The notes: generated by a model from the letters alone, not told the origin. Counted from the first letter of the stretch, positions 1-9,887 are shown. The stretch: DNA of 42,402 nucleotides from Deltaproteobacteria bacterium (GCA_021162935.1 JAGGXR010000165.1:1-42402); one strand, 5' to 3'. Program-made: numbers and translations.

Positions 1-417
1 ACGGATTACCGAATCCTGCGCTACCGCGATGACTACCGAGTCTTTGTCAACAGCCCACACGTCGGCGAGGCCATCGTCAAGTTGATAACTGAAGTGACGG
101 CGGACCTTGGCTTGAAGCTCAGCCCCATACGGAGAAAATTCACACAGATACCCAACACCGGCCACATGCAAATCTGGCTGCAGCGTGTGACATTCCCCCT
201 CGACAGGGATATTAACTACGAGGAGACAGTCTGCAGGCTGGTAGCAGGCAATGTCACGCGCCTGTGGAATAACGACTGGATTTCGTCCGCAGACCTTGTA
301 GACGCCGTGAACGCCGGCAAGATCGTGAATACGAAGATTCGTGACGAGATTGCGCCGGTCGTTCCGATGGCCGAAGTAGAGTTGTTCCGTTCCGGCACGG
401 CAGAGGGCTATTACTGA
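1..417 (+). CDS. Reverse transcriptase, C-terminal part (5' end outside window)
   Basis: The frame is open from base 1, so the gene begins upstream. The first residues contain [11 protein letters not shown], which matches the catalytic YxDD motif of bacterial reverse transcriptases (motif RY-x-DD-x-R/F), followed by a helix and LGLKL, which matches the next conserved RT motif. About 95 residues follow that I do not recognise as an RT thumb; the region rich in VNAGKIV and [17 protein letters not shown] could be a separate domain or a fusion. The RYRDDYR form resembles defence-associated (unknown-group/DRT-like) enzymes rather than group II intron RTs, but this is from memory of the motif. Its TGA overlaps the next ATG by one base (TGATG), so it is translationally coupled to the DUF6978 gene. 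The likely role is anti-phage defence by cDNA synthesis; this is inference. Confidence 0.6.
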   Translation, partial: TDYRILRYRDDYRVFVNSPHVGEAIVKLITEVTADLGLKLSPIRRKFTQIPNTGHMQIWLQRVTFPLDRDINYEETVCRLVAGNVTRLWNNDWISSADLVDAVNAGKIVNTKIRDEIAPVVPMAEVELFRSGTAEGYY

Positions 418-866
418 TGGCAGACATCAACCTGACACAAGCCGAGGCGGATGCGTTGATGGCGATGGAGAAGCACCGCGCGAGCGAGGAGCACGCTGAC
501 TTCCCGATGGGCGGGCAGTCGGTGGTCCTGCCGCTCCAGTCCGCCGACAGGCGCGAGCAGTTTCTACTCGATCTGAGCCGGGGTCGCATCGACCTGATCA
601 AGGTGAAGATGCAGAACCGGGGACGCCAGGTTTTCGTGCTGGTGCGCCTCGATCTTGGCGGGGCGCCGCATCGCAACCCGGACGGCGAGGAGATTCCGGT
701 GCCGCACCTGCACGTCTACCGCGAAGGATACGGCGACAAGTGGGCTATGCCGGTTCCGGCGAACCGGTTTCACTCGCTCACCGACGTTTGGACGACGCTC
801 GATGACTTCATGCGTTTCTGCAACATCACGTTGCCGCCGCACATAGAACGGGGACTGTTCACATGA
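417..866 (+). CDS. DUF6978 family protein
   Basis: A soluble 149-residue protein with no signal peptide or membrane segment. It resembles the DUF6978 family: an N-terminal stretch (VVLPLQS), then [10 protein letters not shown], then [20 protein letters not shown] (about residues 90-110), YGDKWAMP, and a C-terminal DFMRFCNI. The His-rich HLH segment could bind metal or nucleotide, but no function is established. The start ATG overlaps the preceding stop (TGATG), and its own stop overlaps the next start (ATGA), so it is made in fixed proportion with the flanking proteins. Family members are commonly found next to DUF1828 proteins, as here, which suggests they work as a pair. Its location between an RT fragment and restriction genes points to defence; that is context only. 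Confidence 0.65.
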   Translation: MADINLTQAEADALMAMEKHRASEEHADFPMGGQSVVLPLQSADRREQFLLDLSRGRIDLIKVKMQNRGRQVFVLVRLDLGGAPHRNPDGEEIPVPHLHVYREGYGDKWAMPVPANRFHSLTDVWTTLDDFMRFCNITLPPHIERGLFT

Positions 867-1627
867 TTCAGGAGATTCAGAGCCTGCTCGATGCGTACCA
901 CGCCTGGCTCAGAGACAAGACCGCTCTGCGCCAGATCGATCAGTGGGTCGAGATCACGACGCCCTACCTCGATCGGCACAACGACTACGTGCAAATCTAT
1001 GCCAAGCGGGCGAATGGAGGGTTCATCCTGACGGACGACGGCTACACGATCGAAGATCTGGAACAAAGCGGCTGCAAGCTCAAGAGCCGCAAGCGTCAGG
1101 AGCTGCTGAAGATGACGCTCAATGGGTTCGGCGTCCAGACCGACGGCAAAGCGCTTCAGGTCCACGCATCTTCCGATAACTTTGCGCTGCGCAAACACAA
1201 TCTGGTGCAGGCCATGCTAGCTGTGAACGATATGTTCTATCTGGCCGTGCCGATGGTGGCGAGCCTCTTCTTTGAGGATGTGGTCGCCTGGCTCGATGTT
1301 CACGATGTACGCTATACGCCCAAGGTCACGTTCACCGGCAAGACCGGATACGATCATCACTTCGACTTCGTGATCCCGAAGTCGCGGCAGCAACCGGAAC
1401 GGATCGTCCAGACGATCAATCGGCCAAACCGCGATACAGTGCAGGCGGTCGTGCTGTCGTGGGTCGACACCAAGGAAGTGCGGTCGCCGGGCTCGCGTGC
1501 CTACGCGCTGCTCAACGACTCGGAGCAAGCGGTTTCACCGGCCGTCGTAGACGCTCTGCGGAGCTATGACGTCAGACCCGTGCCCTGGAGCCAGCGAGAG
1601 GGCGTGCGGCAGGAGCTGACGGCATGA
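863..1627 (+). CDS. DUF1828/DUF1829 domain protein
   Basis: A 254-residue soluble protein. The N-terminal half has DUF1828 features: [15 protein letters not shown] (about residues 27-41), YAKRANGG, and [15 protein letters not shown], followed by a basic [10 protein letters not shown] stretch. The C-terminal half matches DUF1829 in position and general pattern ([19 protein letters not shown], then a predicted beta-rich fold). The acidic EIxTP and LTDDG motifs resemble nuclease-like active sites, but this is only a visual resemblance. Start ATG overlaps the upstream stop by four bases and its stop overlaps the AlbA_2 gene start by four bases (ATGA both times). It probably works with the DUF6978 protein immediately upstream. 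No experimental function is known to me. Confidence 0.7.
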   Translation: MIQEIQSLLDAYHAWLRDKTALRQIDQWVEITTPYLDRHNDYVQIYAKRANGGFILTDDGYTIEDLEQSGCKLKSRKRQELLKMTLNGFGVQTDGKALQVHASSDNFALRKHNLVQAMLAVNDMFYLAVPMVASLFFEDVVAWLDVHDVRYTPKVTFTGKTGYDHHFDFVIPKSRQQPERIVQTINRPNRDTVQAVVLSWVDTKEVRSPGSRAYALLNDSEQAVSPAVVDALRSYDVRPVPWSQREGVRQELTA

Positions 1628-3045
1628 TCTCTCTGGACCAGATCACCGCCTGGGCCGCGGCCGGGGAATCCGAGACGTTGGAGTTCAAGCGCACCACGGG
1701 CCAGCGACGCGAAGCCGCGCAGACGCTCTGTGCGATGCTGAATCATCGCGGCGGCCGCGTGCTCTCCGGTGTCGAGCCGGACGGGCGCGTCGTCGGCCAG
1801 CAGGTGAGCGACCACACGCTGGAGGAAGTGGTGCACGAACTGGGCGAGATCGATCCGCCGGTCTTCCCGACGATCGACCGCGTCCCCGTTGCGAGCGGGC
1901 GCGAGGTGCTCGTCGTGGGAGTTTCGGTGGGCCAGAGTCAGCCGTACTCCTGCCGCGGTCGCGCCTACCGTCGCGTCGGCGCGACAAACCAGGCGCTGTC
2001 GCGGGAAGAGTACAACCGCGTGCTCATCGAGCGGCTGCACGCGGAGTCGCGCTGGGAGATCGAGCCGGCGTCGGGCTGGTCGGTTGCGGACCTCGACGAG
2101 GAGGAGATCCTGCGGACCCTGGAGGAAGGCGTCCGCATCGGTCGCGTGGGCGAACCGGGCACCCGTGACCCGGAGTCTATCCTGCGCGGCCTGGGCCTTA
2201 TGAAGCGGGACGTTCTTTTGCGCGCTGCGGTCGTGCTCTTCGGTCGGGCGGACCGGCTGTTGCCCGACTTCGCCCAGTGCCTCCTCCGCGTGGCGCGCTT
2301 CCGGGGGACGGAGAAGGGCGAGTTCCTCGACAACCGGCAGTTCCACGGCCACGCGTTCGATCTTCTCCAGCGGGCGCAACGATTTGTTCTGGACCACATG
2401 CCGATCGCAGGCCACTTCGAGCCGGGTCGCATGGAGCGCATTGACGAACCAGCATACCCGCCCCTCGCGTTCCGCGAAGCGATTGCCAATGCGATCTGTC
2501 ACCGCGATTACGCGAGCGGCGGGAGCTCCATCGGCGTTGCGATGTACGACGATCGTTTGGAGGTGACTTCCTCCGGGATTCTGCACTTCGGCTTCACACC
2601 GCAGGCGCTCTTCGAGCCCCACGAGTCCCGGCCCTGGAATCCGCTCATCGCCAACGTATTCTATCGGCGCGGCATCATCGAGACATGGGGGCAGGGGACG
2701 CTCAGGATGGCCGCTTGGTCGGAAGAGGCGGGCCTGCCGAAGCCCGAAATTCTGGAGATTCCGGGCGCGGTCGTGGTGCGGTTCCGCGCGAAAACGACGG
2801 GAAAAACGACGGGAAAAGCGACGGGAAAAACGACGGGAAAAGCGACGGGGAAAGCGACGGGAAAAGCCCACGAAGTCGTTCTGGCCCTGCTCGCTGCCGA
2901 ACCGTCGCTCACCATCCCGGAGCTCGCCCAGCGAATTGGGAAGGGACCGCGTGCAACGGAGCGGATGATCCGCACGCTCCGGGAGGCTGGGAAGCTCAGG
3001 CGCATCGGCCCCGCCAGGGGCGGTCACTGGGAGGTGATCGAGTGA
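1624..3045 (+). CDS. AlbA_2 (Schlafen-like) ATP-binding protein, COG2865 type
   Basis: A 473-residue protein. The N-terminus has the AlbA_2/Schlafen signature: E-x-L-E-F-K (about residues 17-22), a [11 protein letters not shown] loop, and YRRVGATN (about 117-124). The middle contains [13 protein letters not shown] (about 283-295), the GHKL-like segment found in COG2865 proteins, often annotated as RecG-like putative DNA-binding transcriptional regulators. After a TGK-repeat linker there is a C-terminal winged-helix region (about 418-473). Such proteins are common next to hsdS and hsdR in type I restriction loci, exactly as here: its TGA overlaps the GTG start of hsdR. Likely a defence-associated regulator or effector. 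It appears intact, unlike its neighbour. Confidence 0.8.
   Translation: MISLDQITAWAAAGESETLEFKRTTGQRREAAQTLCAMLNHRGGRVLSGVEPDGRVVGQQVSDHTLEEVVHELGEIDPPVFPTIDRVPVASGREVLVVGVSVGQSQPYSCRGRAYRRVGATNQALSREEYNRVLIERLHAESRWEIEPASGWSVADLDEEEILRTLEEGVRIGRVGEPGTRDPESILRGLGLMKRDVLLRAAVVLFGRADRLLPDFAQCLLRVARFRGTEKGEFLDNRQFHGHAFDLLQRAQRFVLDHMPIAGHFEPGRMERIDEPAYPPLAFREAIANAICHRDYASGGSSIGVAMYDDRLEVTSSGILHFGFTPQALFEPHESRPWNPLIANVFYRRGIIETWGQGTLRMAAWSEEAGLPKPEILEIPGAVVVRFRAKTTGKTTGKATGKTTGKATGKATGKAHEVVLALLAAEPSLTIPELAQRIGKGPRATERMIRTLREAGKLRRIGPARGGHWEVIE
2791..2862 (+). repeat. 12-bp tandem repeat coding TGK(T/A)
   Basis: Six near-identical 12-base units (aaaacgacggga and variants) lie in frame in the AlbA_2 gene and encode a basic Thr-Gly-Lys linker between the ATP-binding region and the C-terminal winged helix. 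The unit length keeps the reading frame, so copy number could vary without harm. Confidence 0.9.
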
Positions 3046-4740
3046 GTTCCTTCACCGAGTCCGTCGTCGAGCAGGCCGCTCTCGCCTGGTTGGAGAGCGC
3101 GGGCTGGACGGTTGCCCATGGCCCCGACACCGCGCCGACTATGGCGAGGTCATAACTATGGCGAGGTCATATTGGCGCGTCGGCTGCACGATGCGCTGGC
3201 GCGGCTCAGTCCCGCCTTGCCGACGGACGCGATCGAGGAGGCATTCCGCAAGCTCACACGGCCCGAGGGGGCCGACCTGATCCAGGGGAATCGGGCCCTC
3301 CACCGATTACTGGTCGAAGGGGGTGACCGTCGAATACCGCGACCCCGATGGCGCGGTCCGTGGCGCGCAGGCGTAGGTTGTCGACTTCGATGCCGTGCAG
3401 GCCAACGACTGGCTGGCGGTGAACCAGTTCAGCGTGGTCGAGAACAAGCACACGCGTCGGCCGGATCTCGTCCTCTTTGTCAACGGCCTGCCGCTGGTTG
3501 TGCTGGAACTCAAGAACGCCGCCAACGAGGATGCCACCATCTGGACGGCCTTCCAGCAGCTCCAGACCGACAAGGCCGCGATCCCGGCGCTTTTTGCGAC
3601 GAACGACCTGTTGGTGGTGTTCGATGGTGTCGAAGCTCGCGCCGGGACACTCATCGCCGGTCGCGATTGGTTCGAACCCTGGCGAACGATTTCCGGGGAG
3701 GCCCTGGCCGACGCCCACGTCCCTCAACTCCAGGTGGTGACCGAGGTGCTCCTTGCGCCGAGGCCTCTTCTGGACCTGGTACGCGATTTCATCGTGTTCG
3801 AAGACAGCGTCGGCGGGAACATCGCAAAGAAGATGGCCGGCTACCACCAGGAGCTGAAGTCGGCGCTCGCCACGTATATCGAGAGCGGCGGCACCGGGCG
3901 GACGGCCCTCGACCAGGATGATGCCGTGGCCGTGATGCTGGAGAAGTACGATGTCTGCAGCGGCCTGTTCCACGACTTCGACCGGTCCAAGTGGATGGTC
4001 GGGAGCCCCCAGGAACGGCTCGGACTGCTGCCGTCAGCCCAGGAGCACATCCTCGTCCAGGAGAACGGCAAGGATCGCTGCATCCGCGCCGTCCGTGAGC
4101 TGTCCCAGGCCTTCGCGCTGGCGGTCCCGTACGAGGGGAGGCGCTGCGCATCCGCGACGACGTGGCCGTCTTCCAGGCGGTGCAAGCGGTGCTCGCCAAG
4201 AGCAGCCCTGCCGATGCTCGCCCGGAGGAGGAGCTGGGTCACGCCGTGCGCCAGATGATCTCACGCGCTGTCGCCCCGGAAGGTGTCGTGGACATCTTCG
4301 CCGCGGCTGGGCTCGACAAGCCTGACATCTCGATCCTCTCGGACGAGTTTCTGGCCGAGGTACGAGGCATGCCTCAGCGAAACCTGGCCGTGGAGCTGCT
4401 GCAGAAGCTGCTGAAGGGCGAACTCAAGACGCGCCAGCGCAAGAATGTCGTGCAGGCACGCTCCTTCGCCGAGATGCTGGAACGGACGATCCGGAAGTAT
4501 CAGAACCGTGCCATGGAGGCGGCCCAGGTGATCGAGGAGTTGATCCAGCTCGCGAAGGAGATGCGGGAAGCCAATGCGCGCGGCGAGCAACTCGGCCTGA
4601 CCGAGGACGAACTCGCTTTCTATGACGCACTGGAGACGAACGACAGCGCGGTTAAGATGCTCGGCGACGAGACCCTGCGCGGCATTGCACGCGAGCTGGT
4701 TGAGACGGTCCGCAACAATGTGACCATCGATTGGACCCTG
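3042..4740 (+). pseudogene. hsdR: Type I restriction enzyme subunit R, decayed remnant
   Basis: The GTG at 3042 opens [17 protein letters not shown], a typical HsdR N-terminus, but four or more lesions follow. A perfect 17-bp duplication (3138-3171) and a small deletion break the frame; the sequence resumes at [10 protein letters not shown] in another frame, shifts again near 3320, and meets an in-frame TAG at 3374-3376. The nuclease domain is then readable ([19 protein letters not shown], the PD..ELK core). At MAGYHQ the sequence jumps in frame to [10 protein letters not shown], so the whole SF2 helicase core (about 400 residues, Walker motifs included) is missing. Another shift occurs near 4138, after which the C-terminal region runs to VTIDWTL and stops matching at about 4740, roughly 45 residues short. 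The protein cannot be functional. No hsdM or hsdS is in the window. Confidence 0.9.
3138..3171 (+). repeat. 17-bp perfect tandem duplication in hsdR remnant
   Basis: The 17 bases actatggcgaggtcata occur twice head to tail. Because 17 is not a multiple of three this shifts the frame, giving a TAA at 3153-3155 that ends the N-terminal fragment. It looks like replication slippage. Confidence 0.95.
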
Positions 4741-4863
4741 TTTGTCACGAATCGTCTGACGACCAGATTTGTCCGGACTCGTCCGTCTGGCTGCCTTCGG
4801 GGCTGTCTGCGCGGTGGGTTCTGGCTGGATCGACTTCCAGCGCGGATGTGTCCGTGGTCGACG

Positions 4864-6264
4864 TCAGAACGCCTGCTGGGTGGCAATCATCAGGTCGAAG
4901 GTTCGAAACGGCGTCAGAGTGTAGGCTCCGTCGATGCGGAGGACCGCCTTGAAGAAAGGCACGAAGACGACGCGAAGTCCCGCTCCGATCGCGGACAGCA
5001 GACGCCCTGATTCACTGGTCGCGAAGTGGGGCGAGCCAGCGATGGTTCCAAGATTGGCGAACAGTACGCCCTGCCAGCGTAGAGTTTTGCCTCTCATGAA
5101 ATGAAAGATTTTGGCCACGATGGGAAACGCGGTGGCGATCAAACCGGAGCGATACTCGATGGTGCCAGCCACGAAGGAACGGCCGATGAATTGGGCGTAC
5201 TTGAACCCGCGCAGACCGGAAAAACTTCCCAGGGTGAATTGATCGGCGAGGGTGCCGCCCTGCATGAAGCCACCTTCGACCCATGCTGCTAGGTTGCCTG
5301 CCCTCGGTCCCAAGATCCAATAGCCCCGAGCATCCCAAGAGACCTTTTGGTACGTGACCTGGGCTCCAAGGAGTCTGGTGCTGGCCGAGAGCCAAACGTT
5401 CAGGATGAGGCCCTGCATCATGTAGTTTCGATACGATGTCTTGCCCAAGGAGAGTACGATGCCCGATTCGGAGACCCGACCGTCGTTGGGCAGGTAGAAA
5501 CGGTTGTTCGATGCACGGGCAAACTCGTAGTTGCGCCACAGGGCCTTCTGCCACAGACCGACGCGGGCCCAGACAAAGGGTTCCCACCGAATCATGAGGT
5601 TGACCCATCCACTGTCGATGACCAGGGTCTGACTCGGGTTCGTGCGTTCAACATAGGTGGTTCGCAATGAACGGGAGTAGCCGCCGTCGGCGTATAGGGC
5701 GATGGGTAGACCGCCGAGTCGGTCCATCTTGAAGTAGAGCATACCCGAGGGCTTGCCGTCGAATAGGACGAACATGGCGTCCAGCATGAACAAACGGCCT
5801 GCCAAGTTCACATCGTAGATGCCCGCGACCAGTTCATAGCTGCCTCCCCCTCGGACGAAGTTTGCGTAGGGTAGGAGCGACCACTTGTCCCGTAGATGGA
5901 TGGTGATGTCGATTCCGTTGCCGATGCGTCGTATGGAGACCGCGATCTTCTCGAAGAGTTCCAGGTTCCGGATGCGGCGCATGTCCTCCTGAAATATGGT
6001 TGCGTCGAAGGGCTGTCCGGGGTTGGTGTCCAGGTAGTTTTTCAGGAGCTTCGGCTGCGTCCGCTTCAGACCAACGAAAGTGATGTGGCGGACGGTGATG
6101 CCGTCATAGCGATCGTAAGATGTCTTTTGGTGTCGGATACGAGAGGCCGCCGCCGCTGGCGAACCCGCCATGGCCGATCGTATCGAACCCACGTCGAGCG
6201 ACAGGGTAAGCAACGGGGCGACCAGGAATGTGATGGGCAGGGCTGTCCCTCTGCGATGCTTCAC
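4864..6264 (-). CDS. Omp85/BamA-family outer membrane protein, single POTRA
   Basis: A 466-residue exported protein. The signal region is about residues 1-33 (hydrophobic stretch [12 protein letters not shown], then Ala-rich). One POTRA domain follows at about 56-130 ([14 protein letters not shown]...[16 protein letters not shown]), then a C-terminal beta-barrel with the conserved L6 motif SGLRGF at about 350, and a terminal Phe as in outer membrane barrels. It is shorter than BamA, which is present elsewhere in the window (25482-27920), so it is probably a separate assembly or translocation factor (TamA- or patatin-barrel-like), not the essential BamA. It starts 23 bases after the upstream lipoprotein stop, so the two are likely co-transcribed. 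The 3' end lies about 120 bases from the truncated hsdR, at the edge of the defence island. Confidence 0.85.
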   Translation of the reverse strand: MKHRRGTALPITFLVAPLLTLSLDVGSIRSAMAGSPAAAASRIRHQKTSYDRYDGITVRHITFVGLKRTQPKLLKNYLDTNPGQPFDATIFQEDMRRIRNLELFEKIAVSIRRIGNGIDITIHLRDKWSLLPYANFVRGGGSYELVAGIYDVNLAGRLFMLDAMFVLFDGKPSGMLYFKMDRLGGLPIALYADGGYSRSLRTTYVERTNPSQTLVIDSGWVNLMIRWEPFVWARVGLWQKALWRNYEFARASNNRFYLPNDGRVSESGIVLSLGKTSYRNYMMQGLILNVWLSASTRLLGAQVTYQKVSWDARGYWILGPRAGNLAAWVEGGFMQGGTLADQFTLGSFSGLRGFKYAQFIGRSFVAGTIEYRSGLIATAFPIVAKIFHFMRGKTLRWQGVLFANLGTIAGSPHFATSESGRLLSAIGAGLRVVFVPFFKAVLRIDGAYTLTPFRTFDLMIATQQAF

Positions 6265-6287
6265 GGTTCCTCGCGTGGGCGATGGCC

Positions 6288-8390
6288 CTACTGGGCCTGG
6301 AAGTGGAACGTGTAGGTGGCGGCAGCCGAAGCCGTCCAGTATTTTTCATTCATGTATCGATACGAAAATCCGTCGAAGTTCAGCCCTGGAACCTCGATGG
6401 AGTAGATGTGCCAAAGCATGGCGCCCGCGGGATAGCCGGCCAGGCCGTCCGCGGCGGATAGGTCCGGCAGACTGAACTGGGTCAGGTCACCGGATACATA
6501 GAGCCTCCAGAACGGGACGCCGTCTGGATAGGTGCGCACGAGCACCACATGCATGGTGGGCGCCGGTCCCTGTTCCATCCAGACCATGCGATGCGAACTG
6601 GGGGATCCGTCCGGCTCTGGATCCGTTGCCTGGGGAATGCCCAGGAAGTTGTCGAGCACGACCGCGTCCGGGTCATGGGGGGACAGGTCGGTCATGGTCA
6701 GCTTGGAGAACGGGTAGGTTCCGTAGTTGTACGCTTCAGCCACGACCTGGTACGAACCGCCTGCATCGGATCCCGTCAGGCCGGACAGGTGCTCGAATGT
6801 GAAGTCGGTGGTGGCGTCCTGCGTATCGAATTCGAGATCCTTGCGCACCACGTAGCCGTCGCCTCCAAGGTCCAGGAACATCCGAACGCGGTAGATGGCC
6901 GGGCCGGTCACGTCATCGAGTGGCGGAGGATCGGTCAGCCGGACGGTGATGGACTGGTCCAGCTTGAGGTCGATGTGCAGGTCCTGATCCAGGATTTGGC
7001 CGGGCGCTGTCACGAGACTGCGAGCAAATCCGATTGCCAACGGCGTGAACTTTTTCGTTTCATCGTCTTCGATGCCGGCCAGGGCATAGATGGCGTAGGA
7101 CCCTGGTCTCGTGTAGATAAAGTACGAGTACCCGTTGGCACAGGTCGCATCCTCTCGGATGATGCCGTCCTGGCCCGGTTCGGGCGAGGTTGCGTTGATG
7201 TTCGACACGGTCTGATAGAGCTTGATGACGCGGGTCTGGCCCGGCCCTGGTTTTGGGAGGATCAGGTCCCATGCGCAAGGGTCGCCTTCCTGCTCGATGC
7301 CGCCGAACAGGATTCGGCCTGTGACCGCAGAATATGAGGTGCCTGGGAACGTGCCCGACCCTTTGGGTGGAACGTACGGTTTCAGGTAGGCGGTCACTTC
7401 GCTGGCGTCGAAGGCCACGAAGGAAATCCTCTCGTATTGGGGCGCGGCGGCGGTGAGCATCTGAGGCCCGGTCAGGTAGGGATCCGAAAAGGTGATGCCG
7501 CCCGTGGCGTCCGTATACCCCTGGTAGGGCGTTGTCGAAGAGGCGCCCAGGATCACGTACGCCCCTTCGATGGGTTCCATGGTGTAGGTGTCATAGATGT
7601 GGACCGTCAGTTCTCCCTGGATCGGTCCGCCTCCCAGACCGCCGTTGATGGGATCGCTGCCCGAGAAGTACTGGTAGGCGTCATTGACCGTGTAGGTCTT
7701 GTCCCCTGATTCGATGCGGGCGGAGACGGACCCTTCTGGGGCGGCTGGAGTCACGCCGGTCACCACCGTGGGGCTGACGACTTTGACCTGTTCGAGGCTC
7801 TGGCTTCCGAGGTGCACGGTCGTGTCCGCTCCGAACTCGGTGTCCTTGCCGATGACGCGTACAAAGGTGCCGCCCGCCGTGGATCCCGAACCGGGATCCA
7901 GATAAAAGCGATCGTAGGTGAATCCGTTTTCCAGGGCCGCATCGATGGCCTCGGGTCGGACTACCTTCACATCGACCGGTCCCACCTCGCCGCCGGGATT
8001 GACGCAGATGATGCGCGTCTCATCTTGAATCTTTGTCGTGGATGGGTCGGCCAGGTTGTTTCCGAAGTACACCTTGCTGCCGCCCACGAAGCCGATGCCT
8101 CGGATCGTCACCACCGTTCCGCCGTTGAATGGGCCGTGGTTCGGCTCCACCTGGGTGATTCGGAAGGTATGGTTCAGGCCTGCGTCCGGGTCGAAAACAT
8201 GCGCGTCGGTATTGGGGTTGTTGTTGTTTTGTCCTGGTGAGGAGCTGCAGGCGGACAGAACGACCGCCAGCCACAGCACATGGAAGTCGCCTCTCCGAAT
8301 CGATGGATGCTCCCGCCGGACCCACATCCGACGGATTCGCACCCGCCGGACCCGTACCCGCCTAGTCCCTGTGTCTGTTGTTGCGTCCAT
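6288..8390 (-). CDS. IPT/TIG-domain lipoprotein with carboxypeptidase-regulatory-like domain
   Basis: A 700-residue lipoprotein. The lipobox LSAC is followed by a Ser/Asn-rich linker. Two IPT/TIG immunoglobulin-like domains follow: ITQVEPNHGPFNGGTVVTIRG at about 80-150, and a second with DPGSGSTAGGTFVRVIG at about 158-235. A carboxypeptidase-regulatory-like fold follows (VHIYDTYTMEPIEGAYVILG, then TDATGGITF), and the rest is beta-rich. The start is uncertain: the ATG at 8390 gives a very basic RVRVRRVRIRR leader encoded by a degenerate repeat; an ATG at 8327 or a GTG nearer the lipobox (with GGAGAGG upstream) may be the true one. The protein is probably on the outer membrane surface, in an operon with the Omp85-type protein downstream. 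Function unknown; cell-surface binding or adhesion is possible. Confidence 0.8.
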   Translation of the reverse strand: MDATTDTGTRRVRVRRVRIRRMWVRREHPSIRRGDFHVLWLAVVLSACSSSPGQNNNNPNTDAHVFDPDAGLNHTFRITQVEPNHGPFNGGTVVTIRGIGFVGGSKVYFGNNLADPSTTKIQDETRIICVNPGGEVGPVDVKVVRPEAIDAALENGFTYDRFYLDPGSGSTAGGTFVRVIGKDTEFGADTTVHLGSQSLEQVKVVSPTVVTGVTPAAPEGSVSARIESGDKTYTVNDAYQYFSGSDPINGGLGGGPIQGELTVHIYDTYTMEPIEGAYVILGASSTTPYQGYTDATGGITFSDPYLTGPQMLTAAAPQYERISFVAFDASEVTAYLKPYVPPKGSGTFPGTSYSAVTGRILFGGIEQEGDPCAWDLILPKPGPGQTRVIKLYQTVSNINATSPEPGQDGIIREDATCANGYSYFIYTRPGSYAIYALAGIEDDETKKFTPLAIGFARSLVTAPGQILDQDLHIDLKLDQSITVRLTDPPPLDDVTGPAIYRVRMFLDLGGDGYVVRKDLEFDTQDATTDFTFEHLSGLTGSDAGGSYQVVAEAYNYGTYPFSKLTMTDLSPHDPDAVVLDNFLGIPQATDPEPDGSPSSHRMVWMEQGPAPTMHVVLVRTYPDGVPFWRLYVSGDLTQFSLPDLSAADGLAGYPAGAMLWHIYSIEVPGLNFDGFSYRYMNEKYWTASAAATYTFHFQAQ

Positions 8391-8795
8391 GGTTCGTTTC
8401 CCAACTCAAGTGATAGTCTGAAACATCTGAGCCTCGGGGTTCGACCGTCTTCGGTGCCGAGGCGCTCTATGACTCATCTCCTTATCGTACCCCATTGAAT
8501 GGTGGGTTCAAGGTCTTTGAGCGCGGCGACCTGGACCGGGCCAAGTCCAACCAACCGAACATTTCGCCAGCAGACCTCACCGGAACGTCGCGGTTCGACC
8601 ATCGTGAGTGTCGAGACGAACGTGTCCTGTTCCTCTGAGATAGGATGCCGGCGGGCCGATTCGTCTACAAGTATCTGGCCAGGGTCACGACACCAGGTCG
8701 ATTCCTGTAGCCCTCGGCGCGGGCCGAGACAATGTACGAGCCGGACACATTGGGCCACGGTGCGGCTCGGTGGGGGACGTTCCGGTGAGGGGGCG
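8391..8795. other. Non-coding gap, possible remnant of a surface-lipoprotein domain
   Basis: No intact gene is recognised. On the minus strand near 8660-8750 one frame reads GSYIVSARAEGY...VVTLA before a stop, which is like the beta-sandwich (CarboxypepD_reg/PEGA-type) domains of surface lipoproteins. A neighbouring frame stays open to 8474 without recognisable homology. This may be the eroded end of a gene once linked to the lipoprotein downstream. The evidence is weak. Confidence 0.3.
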
Positions 8796-9815
8796 CTATT
8801 CCTGGCATTTGCGGACGAACTCTTCGTAGAGTTCCACTTCTTCCTTGTTGCCGATCACGACGGGCACCCGCTGATGCACCTCGGTGGGCTGGATGTCCAG
8901 GATGCGCTGCTTGCCGTCGCTCGCGGTACCACCGGCCTGCTCGGCGAGCATCGCGACGGGCGCCAACTCATACAGGAGCCTCAGCTTGCCCTTGCCAGTT
9001 TTGGCGTCGGCCGGGTACATGAAGACTCCTCCGTAGAGCAAGTTTCGATGGAAGTCGGACACGAGCGAGCCGATGTAGCGAGAGGTGACATTCGCATACC
9101 GGCCCTGTTTGCTGTATCGAATGTGGTCAGCAAATTTTTTGGTGCCCTCGTCCCATTTGGAGTAGTTGGAGTCGTTCGAAGAGAAACAGTGACAGCGGTC
9201 CGGAATCCGGATGTTTTCGTGAGACAGAATGTACTCGCCAATTTCCGGATCCAAGGTAAATCCGTGCACCCCGCGTCCAGTGGTGTAGACGAACATGGTC
9301 GAGGATCCGTAGATCACATATCCGGCCGCCACCTGCCTGTGGCCCGGCTGCAGGAAGTCGCGCAGTTCGGGCTTGGGCCCGGTCGAGATGCGACGATGAA
9401 TGGAGAAAATCGTGCCCACCGAAACGTTGGCGTCGATGTTCGAACTGCCGTCGAGCGGATCGAACATAACCACGTATTGGCCTTCTCCTTCATGACGTTC
9501 GAACAGGGTGACCTGTTCTTCTTCCTCGGTGCCGAAGCCTCCGATGGGCGGCATCCATCCAAGGGTTGCCTTGACCACTTCGTTGGCGAGAACGTCCAGT
9601 TTCATCTGCTCCTCGCCCTGGACATTGACCGCGCCTTCTTTACCCAAGACATCCACGAGACCGGCTCGTTGAACCTTCGATGAGATGATCTTCGTGGCGA
9701 GCCCGATACGACGGAGCAGGTTCGAAAAGACACCGCGGCTCTCGGGGTGCATCGTCTGCTCACGTGCAATGTGGCTCTCAAGCGTCTCAAAATCTTTCCA
9801 GCCGGACGTTATCAT
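8796..9815 (-). CDS. fbp: Fructose-1,6-bisphosphatase class I
   Basis: A cytoplasmic 339-residue enzyme that removes the 1-phosphate of fructose 1,6-bisphosphate in gluconeogenesis. The metal-binding signature FDPLDGSSNID is at about 118-128, the preceding GTEEEE at 95-100, and the C-terminal substrate region has KLRLLYELAPVAMLAEQAGG. Length matches class I FBPases (330-340). The start ATG at 9815 has GGAGGG seven bases upstream; longer in-frame extensions would overlap the next gene and are not supported. A sigma-70-like promoter lies just upstream on the same strand. A class II aldolase gene occurs elsewhere in the window, so the organism has at least two gluconeogenic enzymes here. Confidence 0.97.
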   Translation of the reverse strand: MITSGWKDFETLESHIAREQTMHPESRGVFSNLLRRIGLATKIISSKVQRAGLVDVLGKEGAVNVQGEEQMKLDVLANEVVKATLGWMPPIGGFGTEEEEQVTLFERHEGEGQYVVMFDPLDGSSNIDANVSVGTIFSIHRRISTGPKPELRDFLQPGHRQVAAGYVIYGSSTMFVYTTGRGVHGFTLDPEIGEYILSHENIRIPDRCHCFSSNDSNYSKWDEGTKKFADHIRYSKQGRYANVTSRYIGSLVSDFHRNLLYGGVFMYPADAKTGKGKLRLLYELAPVAMLAEQAGGTASDGKQRILDIQPTEVHQRVPVVIGNKEEVELYEEFVRKCQE

Positions 9816-9856
9816 GATGTTCCCTCCAGTTTTTGAACAGTCAACCAACCGACGAG

Positions 9857-9887
9857 AGTATATCGCAAATGAGCGACCGATTGACAA
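9857..9887 (-). promoter_or_regulatory. Candidate sigma-70 promoter for fbp
   Basis: On the minus strand TTGTCA (plus-strand 9882-9887) and TATACT (9857-9862) are separated by 19 bases, or 18 if the -10 is read as ATATAC. This is about 40 bases upstream of the fbp ATG. The spacing is slightly long; it is a pattern match only. Confidence 0.45.

Noticed and set aside
1564-3027. Long minus-strand frame of 487 codons opposite the AlbA_2 gene
   Set aside because: It is antisense to a gene with clear domains, and its low-complexity RRFSRRF stretch is just the other strand of the 12-bp repeat.
3042-4740. Working type I restriction subunit, split by programmed frameshifts
   Set aside because: The helicase core is absent and there is an in-frame stop, a large internal deletion and C-terminal loss; recoding cannot restore it.
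8499-9683. Plus-strand frame of 394 codons opposite fbp
   Set aside because: Antisense to an unmistakable fructose-1,6-bisphosphatase.
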